This document shows, one piece after another, positions 33,360 to 45,200 of a stretch of DNA of 64,000 bases. The position numbers and the translations under genes were made by a program. Each line of letters starts with the position of its first letter. Position 1 is the first letter of the stretch. Origin of the DNA: Albifimbria verrucaria. Its lineage: Eukaryota; Ascomycota; Sordariomycetes; Hypocreales; Stachybotryaceae. Below the pieces are notes generated by a model. That model saw only the letters and a list, made by a program, of their open reading frames with translations, did not search any database and was not told where the DNA came from. The stretch spans positions 2,356,001-2,420,000 of the forward strand of contig JAHREC010000009.1 in NCBI GenBank assembly GCA_020081605.1, in the 5' to 3' direction.

Positions 33360-34765
33360 GAGCGATCATGCCGACCAATCGACTACGCTTTTGTTACCAC
33401 CTATTGATGCCGGGCATCAAAAGATGTCGGCCTTATCTAGCTTCAGTGCACTTGGCGAGACGTGTTAATGGCAAGGAATGAATGGGAGGTTGGCATTGCG
33501 ACCCCTACGTGAGACGCCAACCTTTGTAAACCTTGGAGTCCAGGTCCCTAACTTACAAATAGCTCTAGAAGTTGAAAATAAATGGATTTCAACCCGAATT
33601 CCCTAATGTTTTCAGCCTATTCATACAACCGAACCAAAGGACGGCACTTCAAATCACTTCTTTTAAGAGTGATTACACTGGAGATGCTTATGTAGGGTCT
33701 CACACATATCCGAACTGCACCAGCACAGTTTCAATACTTTCATTTATTGCTCATAAGAACCACCAAGTCGATCGACGTCTTAGAAGAACGCCTCCCAGCC
33801 TTGAGTAACTACTCTATGCAAAATACAATCTGTAAGCCCCAGCTAACCTGATTACTGAGCCTACCAGATAATAGCTTAAACCTTCCACCCATCATTTACA
33901 GCCAGCAAATATTTTTGCACTGCCCCTTATTAATTGCTTGCATAAACTGCCCCTTGTCTAGGCTTGTTCTTTGAATGTAGAATTCCGCTTCGGAAGGAAA
34001 AGTGGGCTTGTAAGAGATTGTGTCAGGTCTTCAATCTCTGACAATGTAGCCGTAAATCGTCCTTAGTCGCATCACTCTGGTTATCGCCAAATTCCGAGAC
34101 TAATCAGAACTACAGTTCCCCACATGGATGAAGCTCTGCTCGTCTTAACCCAAATACCATCTGCTACAGGCAGCTTCAGCACGGGCGGTAAGAATCGGAT
34201 GGACAACCAGTTGAAGGCCCGTGTGATACAGTTACACTAATCTCTAGAGGATTAGTGCACCGAAATATACTCACATCACTTCCGCCATTTGGCGAATACA
34301 AAAGAAAGACCTGAAAGGACCTCGCTTGATCTAGAGTGTTGGTCCATAAGAGCAATTCACACTGCTCTGGCTAGACCCAACGGAACGGACCTCATTCTGC
34401 AGAATGCAATATAACTTAATTACAGATGATTCCCATTTAGCAGCTTGGCGGCATGCATGGAACTACTACACCAATACTAGATTCTTCTAGGGATGGTCTA
34501 AGGGGCATTCCTGAGGCTGGTATCCATCGCAAGACCAACCACATCCGTACATGGTGGCTCGTGACCCGACACGAACAGATGATTTCCCGACTCGCGCCTA
34601 AACGTCATCGTCCGATCTTTCATACCATTGTTATTCCGGTTTTTCTCTTAAAAGAATCACATTGACCCCTCACGCGGACCAAAAGCTGGCTTGCTGTCCG
34701 GGATTTGCCCTCGTCTTCACTGTTAGACATAACCCTGCAGCGAAGCACATTGCGTAACAACGAAC
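33360..34765. other. intergenic
   Basis: 1.4 kb without a recognised gene between two plus-strand genes. Open frames near 33572-33808 and 34453-34665 have no family features. Confidence 0.5.
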
Positions 34766-36456
34766 ATGGATCCAGCAGGACGCACGACTAGCGTGCTCGA
34801 TCTTCCAATCGATGTCCTTCACTTGATTGTTGACAACTTTCGCGACGAGCAATTGTGGTCTAATGGCAGAATCAACTGGACGTGGCATTTCGGAACTCAC
34901 GGGCCTCATGATGGTTTCACGACGGCAATGCGAACCATACAAAACATTCGCCTCGTCTGCCGGCTTCTTCACAATGTCGCTTCCCTCATCTATGTCGAGT
35001 TTTACGAATAGACCTCAGTCAAGCATCTCTAGACCGTGCAAATGGACTTCTCAAGAACCCTCACATCACCGAAGGCATTCATGGCATTCAGGTTGTGCTC
35101 GACTACCGCCCAGCCGAGCTTGCACACAATATTGAACGGTTCTCTGCATGCCGGATAGAGGATTTTCGTCGAATTTACAACCGCTGTGAATTCTGTTCTG
35201 GAGACCGCAGCCGGACGGATGAAGATGAAGAGATTGGAACGTGGCATCGCTACAGCCAATGTATGAACGAGTACATGGCTATGTGCGACTCATGGAAAGA
35301 CTATTTGGAAAGGAAGGGCTCACTGGACTTGAATGAACTGGACTCATATCAAGAAATCCTTTGTCAGGCTTTCCAACAGTACAATCAAAAGCACGATGAG
35401 CAGCTGCAGCTCATTGAGGAAGGGTTGTTTGTCGACAATGTTGCGTCCATGATTGCCCAACTCGGACACGCGGTCTCGCTAGACTTCAGAGATCAGATTC
35501 GCGCCTTTGAAACTCCCAACATTGACGAAGACTGGACCGTACTAATCTTGGACAAGAAGGAGCTTGCCCAAGCCATGGTAAAACCACAAACCTGGGATAC
35601 AATTGAGAGCCTGCCAGGAGGTGCTAGCCTAGTGCCGGCACGTATTCTCACAGAGCTTCCTATTGCAGTGTCAAAAGCTGGCGGGCTACTTAATGGTCTA
35701 CATATTGATTGTTTTCCTATCATGAAGGATCATTCTTTAATCTGGAGCCCTGGATCTGAAGACTGGCTATATCGACAATGGACTGACTTCCGAGTGGCAT
35801 GCGCGAATCTGGATATATTTGAATTTGCCAACCATGGCATGCGTACCCTCCCCATCAGATCAGAGCAGATTCCATCAAGTGTCCGAATCTACATTGACAA
35901 ATACGTCAGCGCCGCGCTTGGCAGCCGAAAGCTTGAGAATCTAGATATTCGCCTGCGTGCTCTGGGGTTGAACGACGGGAGACTATCTACGAGAAGCCAA
36001 TATCGTATTGGCACAAGCTTACGACCAATTGGAGGCCCTAGCCTAAGACGGGTTGCTCTTGGAAACGTTTCCATTACACAGACGGAACTCGAATCGTTTT
36101 GCAAAAGTCTTGGCCCAAAAGTGGAATCGCTGAGTTTAACTGATGTCGAGCTCCTCAACGGACATTGGCAGGAAGCCCTGGAGATCTTGAGAGATAAAGT
36201 CCATTCCCGTTGCGCCGAAGGCCAATGCGACGTATATTTCGCTTCCTTGAGTGGTGGAGAATTCGGCATGGAGCCACGGATACGCAATGCATGGGACGCG
36301 TTGCTCAACCCTGCCGAAGCTGAAGAGGAATTCGACGAAGGAAACCCCGAGAATCCAGCCATGGTTAAGAGAGCGCAGACATATGTTTCGGGTATTGAAT
36401 TAGAGTTAACTTCCCCAAGGACACCAGTGACACCTATTAGCGGATACCATGATTAG
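34766..36456 (+). CDS. F-box-like fungal protein, one frame break
   Basis: Starts MDPAGRTTSVLDLPIDVLHLIVD, an F-box-type helix (LP.DVL..I...). IQNIRLVCRLLHNVASLIYVEF, the usual continuation in fungal F-box proteins, follows. One base lost near 35006 moves to the frame DLSQASLDRANGLLKNPHIT, and the rest is open to the TAG before 36457. The middle reads as leucine-rich, irregular repeats (RRVALGNVSITQTELESFCKSLG; VESLSLTDVELLNG), matching the substrate-recognition part of such proteins. F-box proteins recruit targets to SCF ubiquitin ligases. In filamentous fungi this subfamily is large, fast-evolving and of unknown targets. About 560 aa. No intron needed. Confidence 0.7.
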
Positions 36457-36982
36457 AGGCATGCCATGTCACAAAAGACATTGCGATGATTGTTAGAGCG
36501 GTGCTCAAAACCCCATCAGACTTCTGTATTCAGCGTTCTATTTTCTCAAAGTTTCAATTATAGCATCAAACACAGCCAATAAATGGGAATAATGAAGATT
36601 ATGACTCTTTTTGCATACAGTAATATTCCGTAATTCAAGTTTGATCAATAATGAAGCCCAAATTTGAATCATCAGTGCGGTGATCAGAACAAACAAGTGC
36701 TTATCAAGAGGTATGGAGTTGGCATTCATCTCCTTATGGACTCTACTAACGCGTCCAATGAACAACAAATGCATTGTATATCCAGGTCTCCATGACTATG
36801 AAATTGCCACAAATTTTTAAACGACACCTCCAAGCGAATCTACAAGTGCTCCAGCCTTTCGATAACAAGTTTATGGTAAATCGACAAACACCGTATCCGC
36901 TGGGCGCGGAATTAGTTTCCTGGGGCAATATCTTCCAGCAACAAGGTAATCAAACTCTTTTGTGAACCACCATGTTAATTGC
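36457..36982. other. intergenic between convergent genes
   Basis: About 525 bp, AT-rich, between convergent 3' ends. Nothing recognised. Confidence 0.5.
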
Positions 36983-39175
36983 TTAATAATTTAGCTTCCG
37001 CAAGATATCATGAAGCATGCGAATAGTATATCTTACTGATGAGAGGTCTTTCCAAATAAAGCTTGTGTCTGGACATGCCTGAGCGTCCGCAGAACAGACG
37101 CGAATGTTCTTCACGTAGCGCAGAGCGATGGAACCAGGGGCGGAAAACTCGAACAAAAGTGCCGAGAGAGGCCCATCACAAGAATTGTAGAGGAGTGAGA
37201 TTGTTTCGGTATCGGCTGGGTCCCACTGACCGAGGACCTCCACAGTGCCATCGTAGTGATCAATCCGAATCCCTATACAGCGATCGCCAATCTGTTGTAA
37301 GTGCAGAAGTTGTACGTCTATAAATCGAGCTTTGTTCAGGAATTTCAGTTCTCTGAAGGTGCTTCTGTAGGGAAATCCACATGTCTGTTCGGTGTCTATG
37401 TCTGGAAACTTATATGAATCATGCTCAAATACCTGATCATCATGTTCGAGGGTAACACCGAGGATCCATTCCCATTCCTTACTGTAGATGTTGGGTTGAT
37501 AAAGATGCCAGCAACACGCTCTGTACTCTTGACGTTAAAACTCATTAGTTTGGGATTGGACGATAAGAAAGGCCCAAGATGTGGACAATAATACAAAACG
37601 CGGTGTTTTGAAGTTATGAGCTAGGAGTGTTCAACTTCAATTAGGCTGATACTTATGGTCAGAGGAATCCATACCAGTAAGAACGGTCGAAAGTCGTTAG
37701 ATTGTGTATTTCCGATCCGGACCACGACATAAGCCGTTTTGATATACTCGCATGGACTGAGAAAGTATGTCAAAGAAATATTGCGTTGACCATGACCAAT
37801 CTTCCTTTGGACATTTCCGTTGACTTGGATACTGGTCAATCCTCTCGAGCTGCAGTTAGCAGTGATGCACCGCACGTCCTTTTCCTGAAGGTCAAGGTAT
37901 TCAAGAAATCGTGCGTTGGGGTTTGCTGTGATACGAGGTGCTTTCCAGACATCAATGAGAACATGCCTCATTGATGCAGAAAATGTCTTGTTGCAGTTCC
38001 AAAAGCCTCTCGCCCGATTGACTTCTCCCTTTTCATCCGAGTTGCTATCTTCGGCAGACAGCCTTAGACCAACAAGCTTGATTCCCTGTATTGTTTGTCA
38101 ACTGATGAAAGTTATGTATGTGGACAGCAGTCTCACATCGGAGTAAGCTTGCAAGAGCTTGAGATCGTGACCGTTGTAAACGGTGACCCATCTCTGTGCA
38201 GATTCTCCTAGCCACGCGGACACAGACCCGTCAGTATACAGAACACGTAAAGCGACGACACCATATATGCCCATAGAGACTTGGACTCCTTGGACTTGGT
38301 TGTCCGCAAGTGAGATTTCCTTGTCCCAGTCTTGATCAAGCACTATCCCAATTTCAGATAGATATGATTTCCCAAATATGTCAACAATATTTACTCCTAT
38401 CTTCTTAATAGAACAACAATTCAGGAATGGGTATGAGGTCGTGATAGACGATTCGATGCATTTGGTTTTGTGTTCATAACCGTAAAGGTTTTGTGAACAA
38501 ACAAGTAGTGAGCGAAAGAATCGCGATGATTGCCCATATATTATCGCTCTTAGTTCAGCTGGGAGACACGCCTCCATTTTGAAGATGAGTTGTCCAAGAG
38601 AAGTATCGTGCGAATAGTTTCCAAGTAAAGATCTTGGCGGAGAATCAATCTCTATGAAGGTTTTTGCTGTTGTTTTTCGATTCCAGAGAATGATTGGTTT
38701 GGTCTTGAGGGTAATGTAAGTCAAGTCGGAAAGAGAAAATTGGTCGCATCTCTGTCTCGCCAGTTGCAGACACGATATATGCACAAAATGGGCTATTTTC
38801 TCCAGTTTATTCCAGTCACAGTCCATTGTACGGAAGTTGAATCTGAGGTTTTCAGCATTCATCAGCCAATACACTGATTTATTTGCGGTCTTCCAACCCT
38901 GGTATCTAATGTCGACTCGGAAGCTATGGAACCCATTATGGGATTCCAAGTGGGCCTGTTCGAGCCAGAAAACTGGTGCAGATTATTCCAGTTAGGCCCA
39001 TACCTCGAGACATTTCGGAATGGAGTTCTTACAGCATAATACTTCTGTTTCTGATCTCCTGGTGTAGTCTTCGCAAGTAGGGACAGTGAAAGGGGAGCCC
39101 GTGGTGCTTCAATGAGTCACGGCAAAGGACACAATAAGGCCCGATTCTAAGCTGCGAAGAAGGGATTTCGCTCAT
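36983..39175 (-). CDS. large DUF7600-like fungal protein (four exons, one frame break)
   Basis: Exons 39033-39175, 38137-38972, 37675-38085 and 36983-37620; introns 38973-39032, 38086-38136 and 37621-37674, all GT-AG with consistent phase. The protein is about 675 aa. It starts MSEIPSSQLRIGPYCVLCRD and has a Cys/His cluster (YCVLCRDSLKHHGLPFHC) resembling the start of Fusarium-type F-box/DUF7600 proteins. Later strands such as VQVSMGIYGVVALRVLYTDG and SAWLGES resemble the repeated beta units of that family. In exon 4 one base is lost near 37495 (INPNIYSKEWEW), and then IRIDHYDGTVEVLGQWDP runs to the TAA at 36983. The family is recognised only by general pattern. The gene model itself is well supported by splice sites and continuous reading. 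Confidence 0.6.
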
Positions 39176-39778
39176 GGCCTCCTCAAATAACCAGGCAACA
39201 AACGTTATGAGGTTAAAAATTCGATGGCTCTCAACTGCTTATCTAGAATATGCAGTTGGGCATATTTGCGTGGTAGCTGATTTGGTTGAGGGCGAGGTGA
39301 GAAATCATTCTGACGGAACTTACCACATGCAGCCCTTTGCAGCCGCAGTGTGACCCACGTGATTGGCGGATTAGAACGTTTCTGGAGACGTGATGGTGTA
39401 TTCAACAACTATACTATACGAGCTGTTTCCTTCTATGAGAGAACAATAATCCAAGTCCTGAGCGATTTAATAGATAGCCTCGGGTGCATACAGCTGAGGA
39501 CAACCCGTCCCTAAGCTGGCCAAATGCATATGCATAAGCTATCTTGCGCAGAAATGACACTTTCTCGAAGAAAATTGTATAGATGATTAACGCACACTCT
39601 GGCCCAGGCTGGCTTGTTTTGTCATGGAGATTACTCAAAGTGTCTTTCGTTTTATGTCAGAGGTTGACTCCTGTCTTGGTTCTATTTCCGCATATCCAAA
39701 CCATAAATACGTCCATACATTCATAAATACCTTAGCAACAAAAGAAACGAGGTGCTACACCATATCCCCGCATTAATT
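39176..39778. other. intergenic
   Basis: 600 bp between two minus-strand genes: promoter of the DUF7600-like gene and 3' UTR of thymidylate synthase. No gene seen. Confidence 0.5.
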
Positions 39779-40821
39779 CTATACAGACATTTCCATCGCA
39801 ATCGTTTTGTGTGGGTTGTAACCCTTGATGACAAAGTCCTCTGGCTTCCAGCCATCGATGCTGCCACCTGCTTCCCGTCCAATCTCCAACTCTGGGAAAT
39901 CGCGGGGTTCTCGCTCTAGCTGGGTCTGAAGCGCGTCGACGTGGTTCAGGTAGATGTGAGCATCACCCATGACATGTGTGAGGCTGCCGGGAACGAGATC
40001 GCAGACGTGTGCGAGCATGTGTGTTAGCAACGCGTAACTGGCGATGTTGAATGGTACGCCCAGGCCCATGTCACAAGATCGCTGGTAGAGTTGGCAGTGC
40101 AGGTGACCCTTGGGCTTGACGTCGTCGGACTCCTCCCCGGATTGCCGAGGGAAGGAGACGTAGAATTGAGCAAACATGTGGCACGGGGCAGCACCATCTG
40201 AGGCATGTCCCGGGGTTCCAGGCACTGAGAATGAGTCTGCGGTCGTAAGGGTTCGTGCGCAGTTTGTGGATTATGTGAGCGAGCTGGTCTACACCCTGTC
40301 CAGTATAATCTGTCTTGGAATCGACATACTCGGCACCGAAATGACGCCACTGGAAGCCGTAGACCGGGCCTAGGTCGCCAACCTCACGATGGGTGAGGCC
40401 TAGGTTGTCAAGAAACTCGCGAGAGCCATTTCCGTCCCAGATCTTGACTCCCGCTTCGCTCAAAGCCAGGGAAGATGTGTTTCCTTCGATAAACCACAGG
40501 AGCTCTGCTATTACCGCCCGAGTGAAGACGCGCTTGGTTGTGAGGAGAGGGAGGATAGGCGTGCCGTTCTTATTGAGGCTAAACTTGAGGGGTCGAGGGG
40601 CAAAGATTGACAGCGTTCCTGTTCCAGTACTACATCGCATTGAATTAGCACAGGATTGCTACGCAGGGGAAGGGAATGGCAGGAGAATGTTGGTGAACGT
40701 ACCGGTCCAGTCGCTTCTCGCCTTGTTCAAGGATTTCACGGACAAGGTCAAGGTATTGGTACTCCTCATGAGCGCGAACGCCATTGGCAGGTGCAGCAGT
40801 AACGCCGTCGGTTGCGGTCAT
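39779..40821 (-). CDS. cdc21: thymidylate synthase, two frame breaks
   Basis: Converts dUMP to dTMP with methylene-tetrahydrofolate, an essential single-copy function in fungi. Exons 40703-40821 ([14 protein letters not shown]... [10 protein letters not shown]) and 39779-40629, with intron 40630-40702. Landmarks: [12 protein letters not shown] (phosphate-binding Arg), [41 protein letters not shown], the active-site [32 protein letters not shown] and GDAHIYLNH. One C lost near 40212 and another near 40192, both flanking the active-site Cys region, break the frame. It ends AMEMSV. About 300 aa, normal. Because the gene is essential, the two breaks are strong evidence that such indels in this window are sequence errors. 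Confidence 0.95.
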
Positions 40822-41471
40822 GTTAGCGAATATGCAAAGAATGATATGGTGATGGTAAAATGCAGCGTTGCTAGAGAGACGCGTCGGACGCGTTTAATTG
40901 AATCACCCCACCATGATTTGTTAGTGGGGCGGAACAACACTTTGCCGCCCTCAATCTTCACTTACCTGTTTCGGTAAGTAAACATGGTCAGCCATGGAAC
41001 TGTGAGTGAGCAGGTTCCACGAGCAGTCATAAAGCTCATGTGTCTGACATGCCTCTGCTTGCTTCATAATTATTTATTTAAACCATCTGGCTCTTTGGCC
41101 ACTCAGCCATTCAATGTGCCAGTAGGACCGCTTCCATCGTGGTCATTATTACTAGCGAAAGGCACAAGACGGAAGCAGTTCACTTTGAATTGAATCCAGC
41201 GAATTTCTCGTCCACATGTAGTACTCTAGCCTATCGTGTCTTTGCTATGGAAAAAGACATCAGGAGTAATTAAGATGGTGAAAACTCGTCCAATGACCTG
41301 AGGACACTCCCGGGCCTTCATCATAAGAGGCGATGGCACAAATGCTCATGGGGTTTACGGCAAGTACAAACAAACTGTTTCAAGGCTGCTTATCAATAGT
41401 CTTGTCCTCCGATAACGATCTGTCGGTTAAACGTATATCAGATATATTATGAGTAGGCTGGTATCAATGAG
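40822..41471. other. intergenic
   Basis: 650 bp between two minus-strand genes, including the thymidylate synthase promoter. The sequence GACGCGTCGGACGCG near 40878 contains two ACGCG words. ACGCGT-type MCB boxes control S-phase genes such as thymidylate synthase in yeasts. No gene seen. Confidence 0.4.
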
Positions 41472-42213
41472 CTAAGTATATCTCACAGAATCAGCTTTCA
41501 TTGTCAACTGAATAAGGTTGACCATCAACTCGGCCCTCTTTCTCCTGTTTTCCCATTCAGGCTGATAAACGAAAGTGTTGTGAGAAAACCCTGTGAAATT
41601 GAATTTAATCGATGAGAAAGGTATGTCGAATTTAAACCATTTCCAGTCAATTGTTTTAATACTGCTCAGAGGAAAGCAGAACAGATCTGCGTGGGGAATG
41701 ACGGTGAAGTACCAAGGACCTGAATGATTGTTGATGAAGTAGCTGGTGGCAATTGCTTTCCACCCACCATAGTCTAGGCACTCTCCGACATCCAAATCTT
41801 TGTTGGCGCCCCTACGCCACGCTTTGACCCAAAGAAATACTTTTCGAGGTTTCTGGAGTGGCGCTCTATCACCAATCGAGAATGTTTGCAAGCACTCCAC
41901 AAGCCCCCGTCGATATTGTATGTTGAAGGGTTGCGATAAGTTCGAACATCAGCCATTTTGTTACTGACTTCAGGCTCAAATTTCGTCTCAGAAGCAAGAG
42001 AAGTCTATTCATGCGTTAGAGCAACTAGGCGAAGGCGTTCAAATTCTCGCCACGGTTCCATGCTGATATCTGTAGGTACGCTCAATGCCTCATTGTCATT
42101 GTCGGTTTGTATTTCAAACCAATGGACGCCTCGGTGAATTGGTCGAACAGCTAGAACCCAAATTTCCTCCTGTAGTTCGAACGGAAGTTCCCAAAACGAT
42201 GAAAGGTAGCCAT
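41472..42213 (-). pseudogene. 2EXR-domain protein, two frame breaks and an in-frame stop
   Basis: Reads MATFHRFWELPFELQEEIW after restoring one T to a T run near 42197, then VLAVRPIHRGVHWFEIQ, a typical 2EXR start. The family signature STYNIDGGLWSACKHSRLVIE follows near 41870-41930, and after another single-base loss near 41830-41860 GPWYFTVIPHADLFCF and IDWKWF appear, the usual ending block. Between the first and second parts a TAG at 42005-42007 interrupts a frame that is otherwise continuous on both sides (ALTHE before, TSLASETKFEPE after). That stop is not explained by a homopolymer loss and would fit CAG to TAG. 2EXR proteins form large families in Fusarium-like fungi and their function is unknown. 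I call it a probable pseudogene; a short unrecognised intron removing the stop is the alternative. Confidence 0.65.
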
Positions 42214-45200
42214 GATAATCGAAGATCTAGGAGAACAGATTCAGATGAACGCGGATGTTGATGGTGGAGGATCGGTATACGCCGTTACAGGAACGAGCTC
42301 GGATGGTACGAAGCTCATGTGTAAAAGGAAATGACGCTGCATGCTAGGCGGGTGACAGTGCTTCAAATTCAAAATACTAACCCATCAAGCTCATCTGAGT
42401 CACGCGACCTTGGTAACTTGAGACGACCAAGTTGGGCCCTATTGGTAGCTGTAAAATTTAATATCGCTTATACGGTGCACGCTACACTATTTGAAGTGCC
42501 TCTGATCAATTACTATCTGACTAAGTTCCCGAAAGCCATATTCCAAAATGCTTGCTTTTCGTCGTCTCGTCAGTTAAGTAACTATCCTATCACTCCCGCT
42601 ACTTGGACTTTCACAAATGATAAAAACCCATTTAGAGGAGCCATCGAAAGAAGAATGTTGATTCGAGGCGAAAATACCTAATCGCCGACTTTTCAATGTC
42701 CAGCTGTTCGAGACTGTTCCTCCGATGAATAAATAATTTCCAAGACATTCCCATAATCTGTAAGACACTTTTGCACAGCCAATCATTAGGGTTCCTTAAG
42801 CCGAGTTTTGAACTCAAGTTCACATGTTATGAGCCTTGCAATGCACTCCCAATGACTACGGATGGCTTCCTTGTCTACTTTCTGGGGCGGCGAAGTCGGG
42901 CTCTGTAACCTCTACATCACATTATGCTGCCTGGGAGTCTGGGCTTATGGCCAGAGTCAGTAAGAGACGCAGAAGACATGGTTTAGCTAAGTATAAGAGG
43001 CTGAAGAGGATAGAAAGAAGTAGGCTTCATCGTGCTGGTACTCTCGACTCAGTGCTGCTTGATCAAGTGGCCATCAAAGAATTTAATGCTGCCGTGGGTC
43101 TATTGGGACTTTTAGCCCTTGGGCATTCGAAATAATGTTTTCGCATGATTGACAGTTCTCTACGTAGGTAGCCATGCATCCGTTGCTTCAGTCTAGCCTA
43201 TGGAGACGTTGATTCTATGAGGTTGAAGCAATGAAATTCATTGGTGGATATTCTAGTCTCGCAGAATGCAGAAATGAGGTATTGCAGTATCACAATCACT
43301 TCCCACCATCTGCACATGTGCTAAGCCTTGCTGTTTGGCGTGTAGTTTTTGGTTTACTTGGCACTCGGTGTGCCAAACTGGTAAGGTAACATTTTGTCTT
43401 TCTGCCGAAAGAGAAAATGGACAATGGGCGCATGACAAGACAGGCTTCGAATTTCTCGGCGTCTGGGCAAGGCTCGGCGAAAGCCAAGCAAAATACTAAG
43501 ACGACCAGCAAAGCTTGGCAGCAGGAGAGTGCATTGCCAAGTTGTCCAAGACCTCCCTTTCAGATCGATACTAGGGATGTGGTCGGTATCTGCTACTCAT
43601 CGCTTGGCCACAGCTTGGCCTCTTGGCTCTGGTCGCATTTGACTACAACTTCTTCTCTTCGTGTCGGAGTAACGGCGAATACTGTCGTGATAGCCGCGTC
43701 GAGATGTTCGCAGGCTCCCATCCTCGGACACGACGAGATTATCGATTTCCCACAATATACTATTCAGCCTTGAGCATCATACCTACATTTTGTTGCGCGT
43801 GATTCTTCCCGTAGTTTTGGTCACGCGACCTATTTTTGCCGTTGTCTGCATCAGAAAATCATCACAGTTCCTGAACTGAGGGTATTCTGAGGAGAACCCA
43901 CAGCCTGTTTTCGGTCAACTGAATAGTTTGCAACATGAAAAAATGTTTCAATCCATGGCCTTGGTGGCGGATCCTGTAATAACTGCGGTTATATGTAGAC
44001 GGGAGGCCTCTGAGGCCTCCAATACTTATTGAATGGTAGAGTATGTCGCGGGTGGCTCGCAGATAGTGAGGTGAAATATAGTCTTGGCAAGAACGTCGCA
44101 ACTCAACAATTTTCACAGGCAACTCGGATTTGGTACAAGTGCTTAAATTCTAACACGTAACACACATCAAGGTCGTTCTAATTAAACGCAAAGAACAATA
44201 GCCATATTCTAGGAGCCACTTCTCATGTCCCACAACCATTATTCACGGCGTTAGACTCTACGTTCATGCTTTAGGGTAGTAACCTGACCAAGGAGGATCA
44301 TAAGATGCTTGATGCAGTGGATCAAATTCTAGAAATTGTCTGTAATGCACAACACGGTGTCAGGCAGATTGGTCTAGGAATTGCCCATGTTAGACATGGC
44401 GGCCCACTGTTGAGGCAGCACTGTGAATGGGGCAAAAGTCGTCTGAACTCCCACGTGGGTTAAAGCAGGCCGCGGAAGCATAAGCAGGATCGAGCAGTAG
44501 TCAAGCAGTAGCCTACCTGCAACAAAGGTAATAATCCGGATACGGCGAGAACGAACTAACGGGAGTCCCGCATCAAGCACCCTGGCCAACCTTTTTGATA
44601 ATGAGCCGGGTTTGAGCGAGATGAACCGCATCTCTGCAGTCCAACCGCTGTGAAGATCAAAAGGCACACGCCTAGGAGACAGCTTATGTCTCAAACAGGA
44701 GCCCCACGCATTCATCTCCCTTGCCTCTCCTGGCTGTACACCCCGGGAACTCGGGGATTGCTCGAAGCTGACGAGAGGCATGTTGAAGTGTCTATTGGAC
44801 AGCGCACAGGATCATAGAAGCGCCGAGCGGACAGGCATGAAAATGTAATATCAAGGAGGATGAAGTCTCCATTGGTCTTCTGATCATTTCGCTTGACGAT
44901 CTTCAAGGCCTTTGGCTTAGGCATCTGCGCTGAGCACACCATCTTTTTCTGTTAGCAGGCCCTGTTGCCACAATGGTGCCGAGGAGAGACGCCTCAATGT
45001 CATCAGCCGGGCAAGACCATCGTAAACCAAAGATCAATAGTTGGGGATCGAGATTGGTCTATGATTCAACATGTGTTGGTTTTGGAGAGGCGCGTCGTGC
45101 CAACGCTTGTGAAGCTGACCGCAGCTGTACTTGGAAAGGCGACCGACGGGAGATCATTACGTCTAGAAACAGATAAAACTCAAGGGATCCTTAGTGGCGA

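Noticed and set aside
42331..43135. Open frames of about 100 codons on the plus strand
   Set aside because: No recognisable family, no splice-site support and no start context better than chance.
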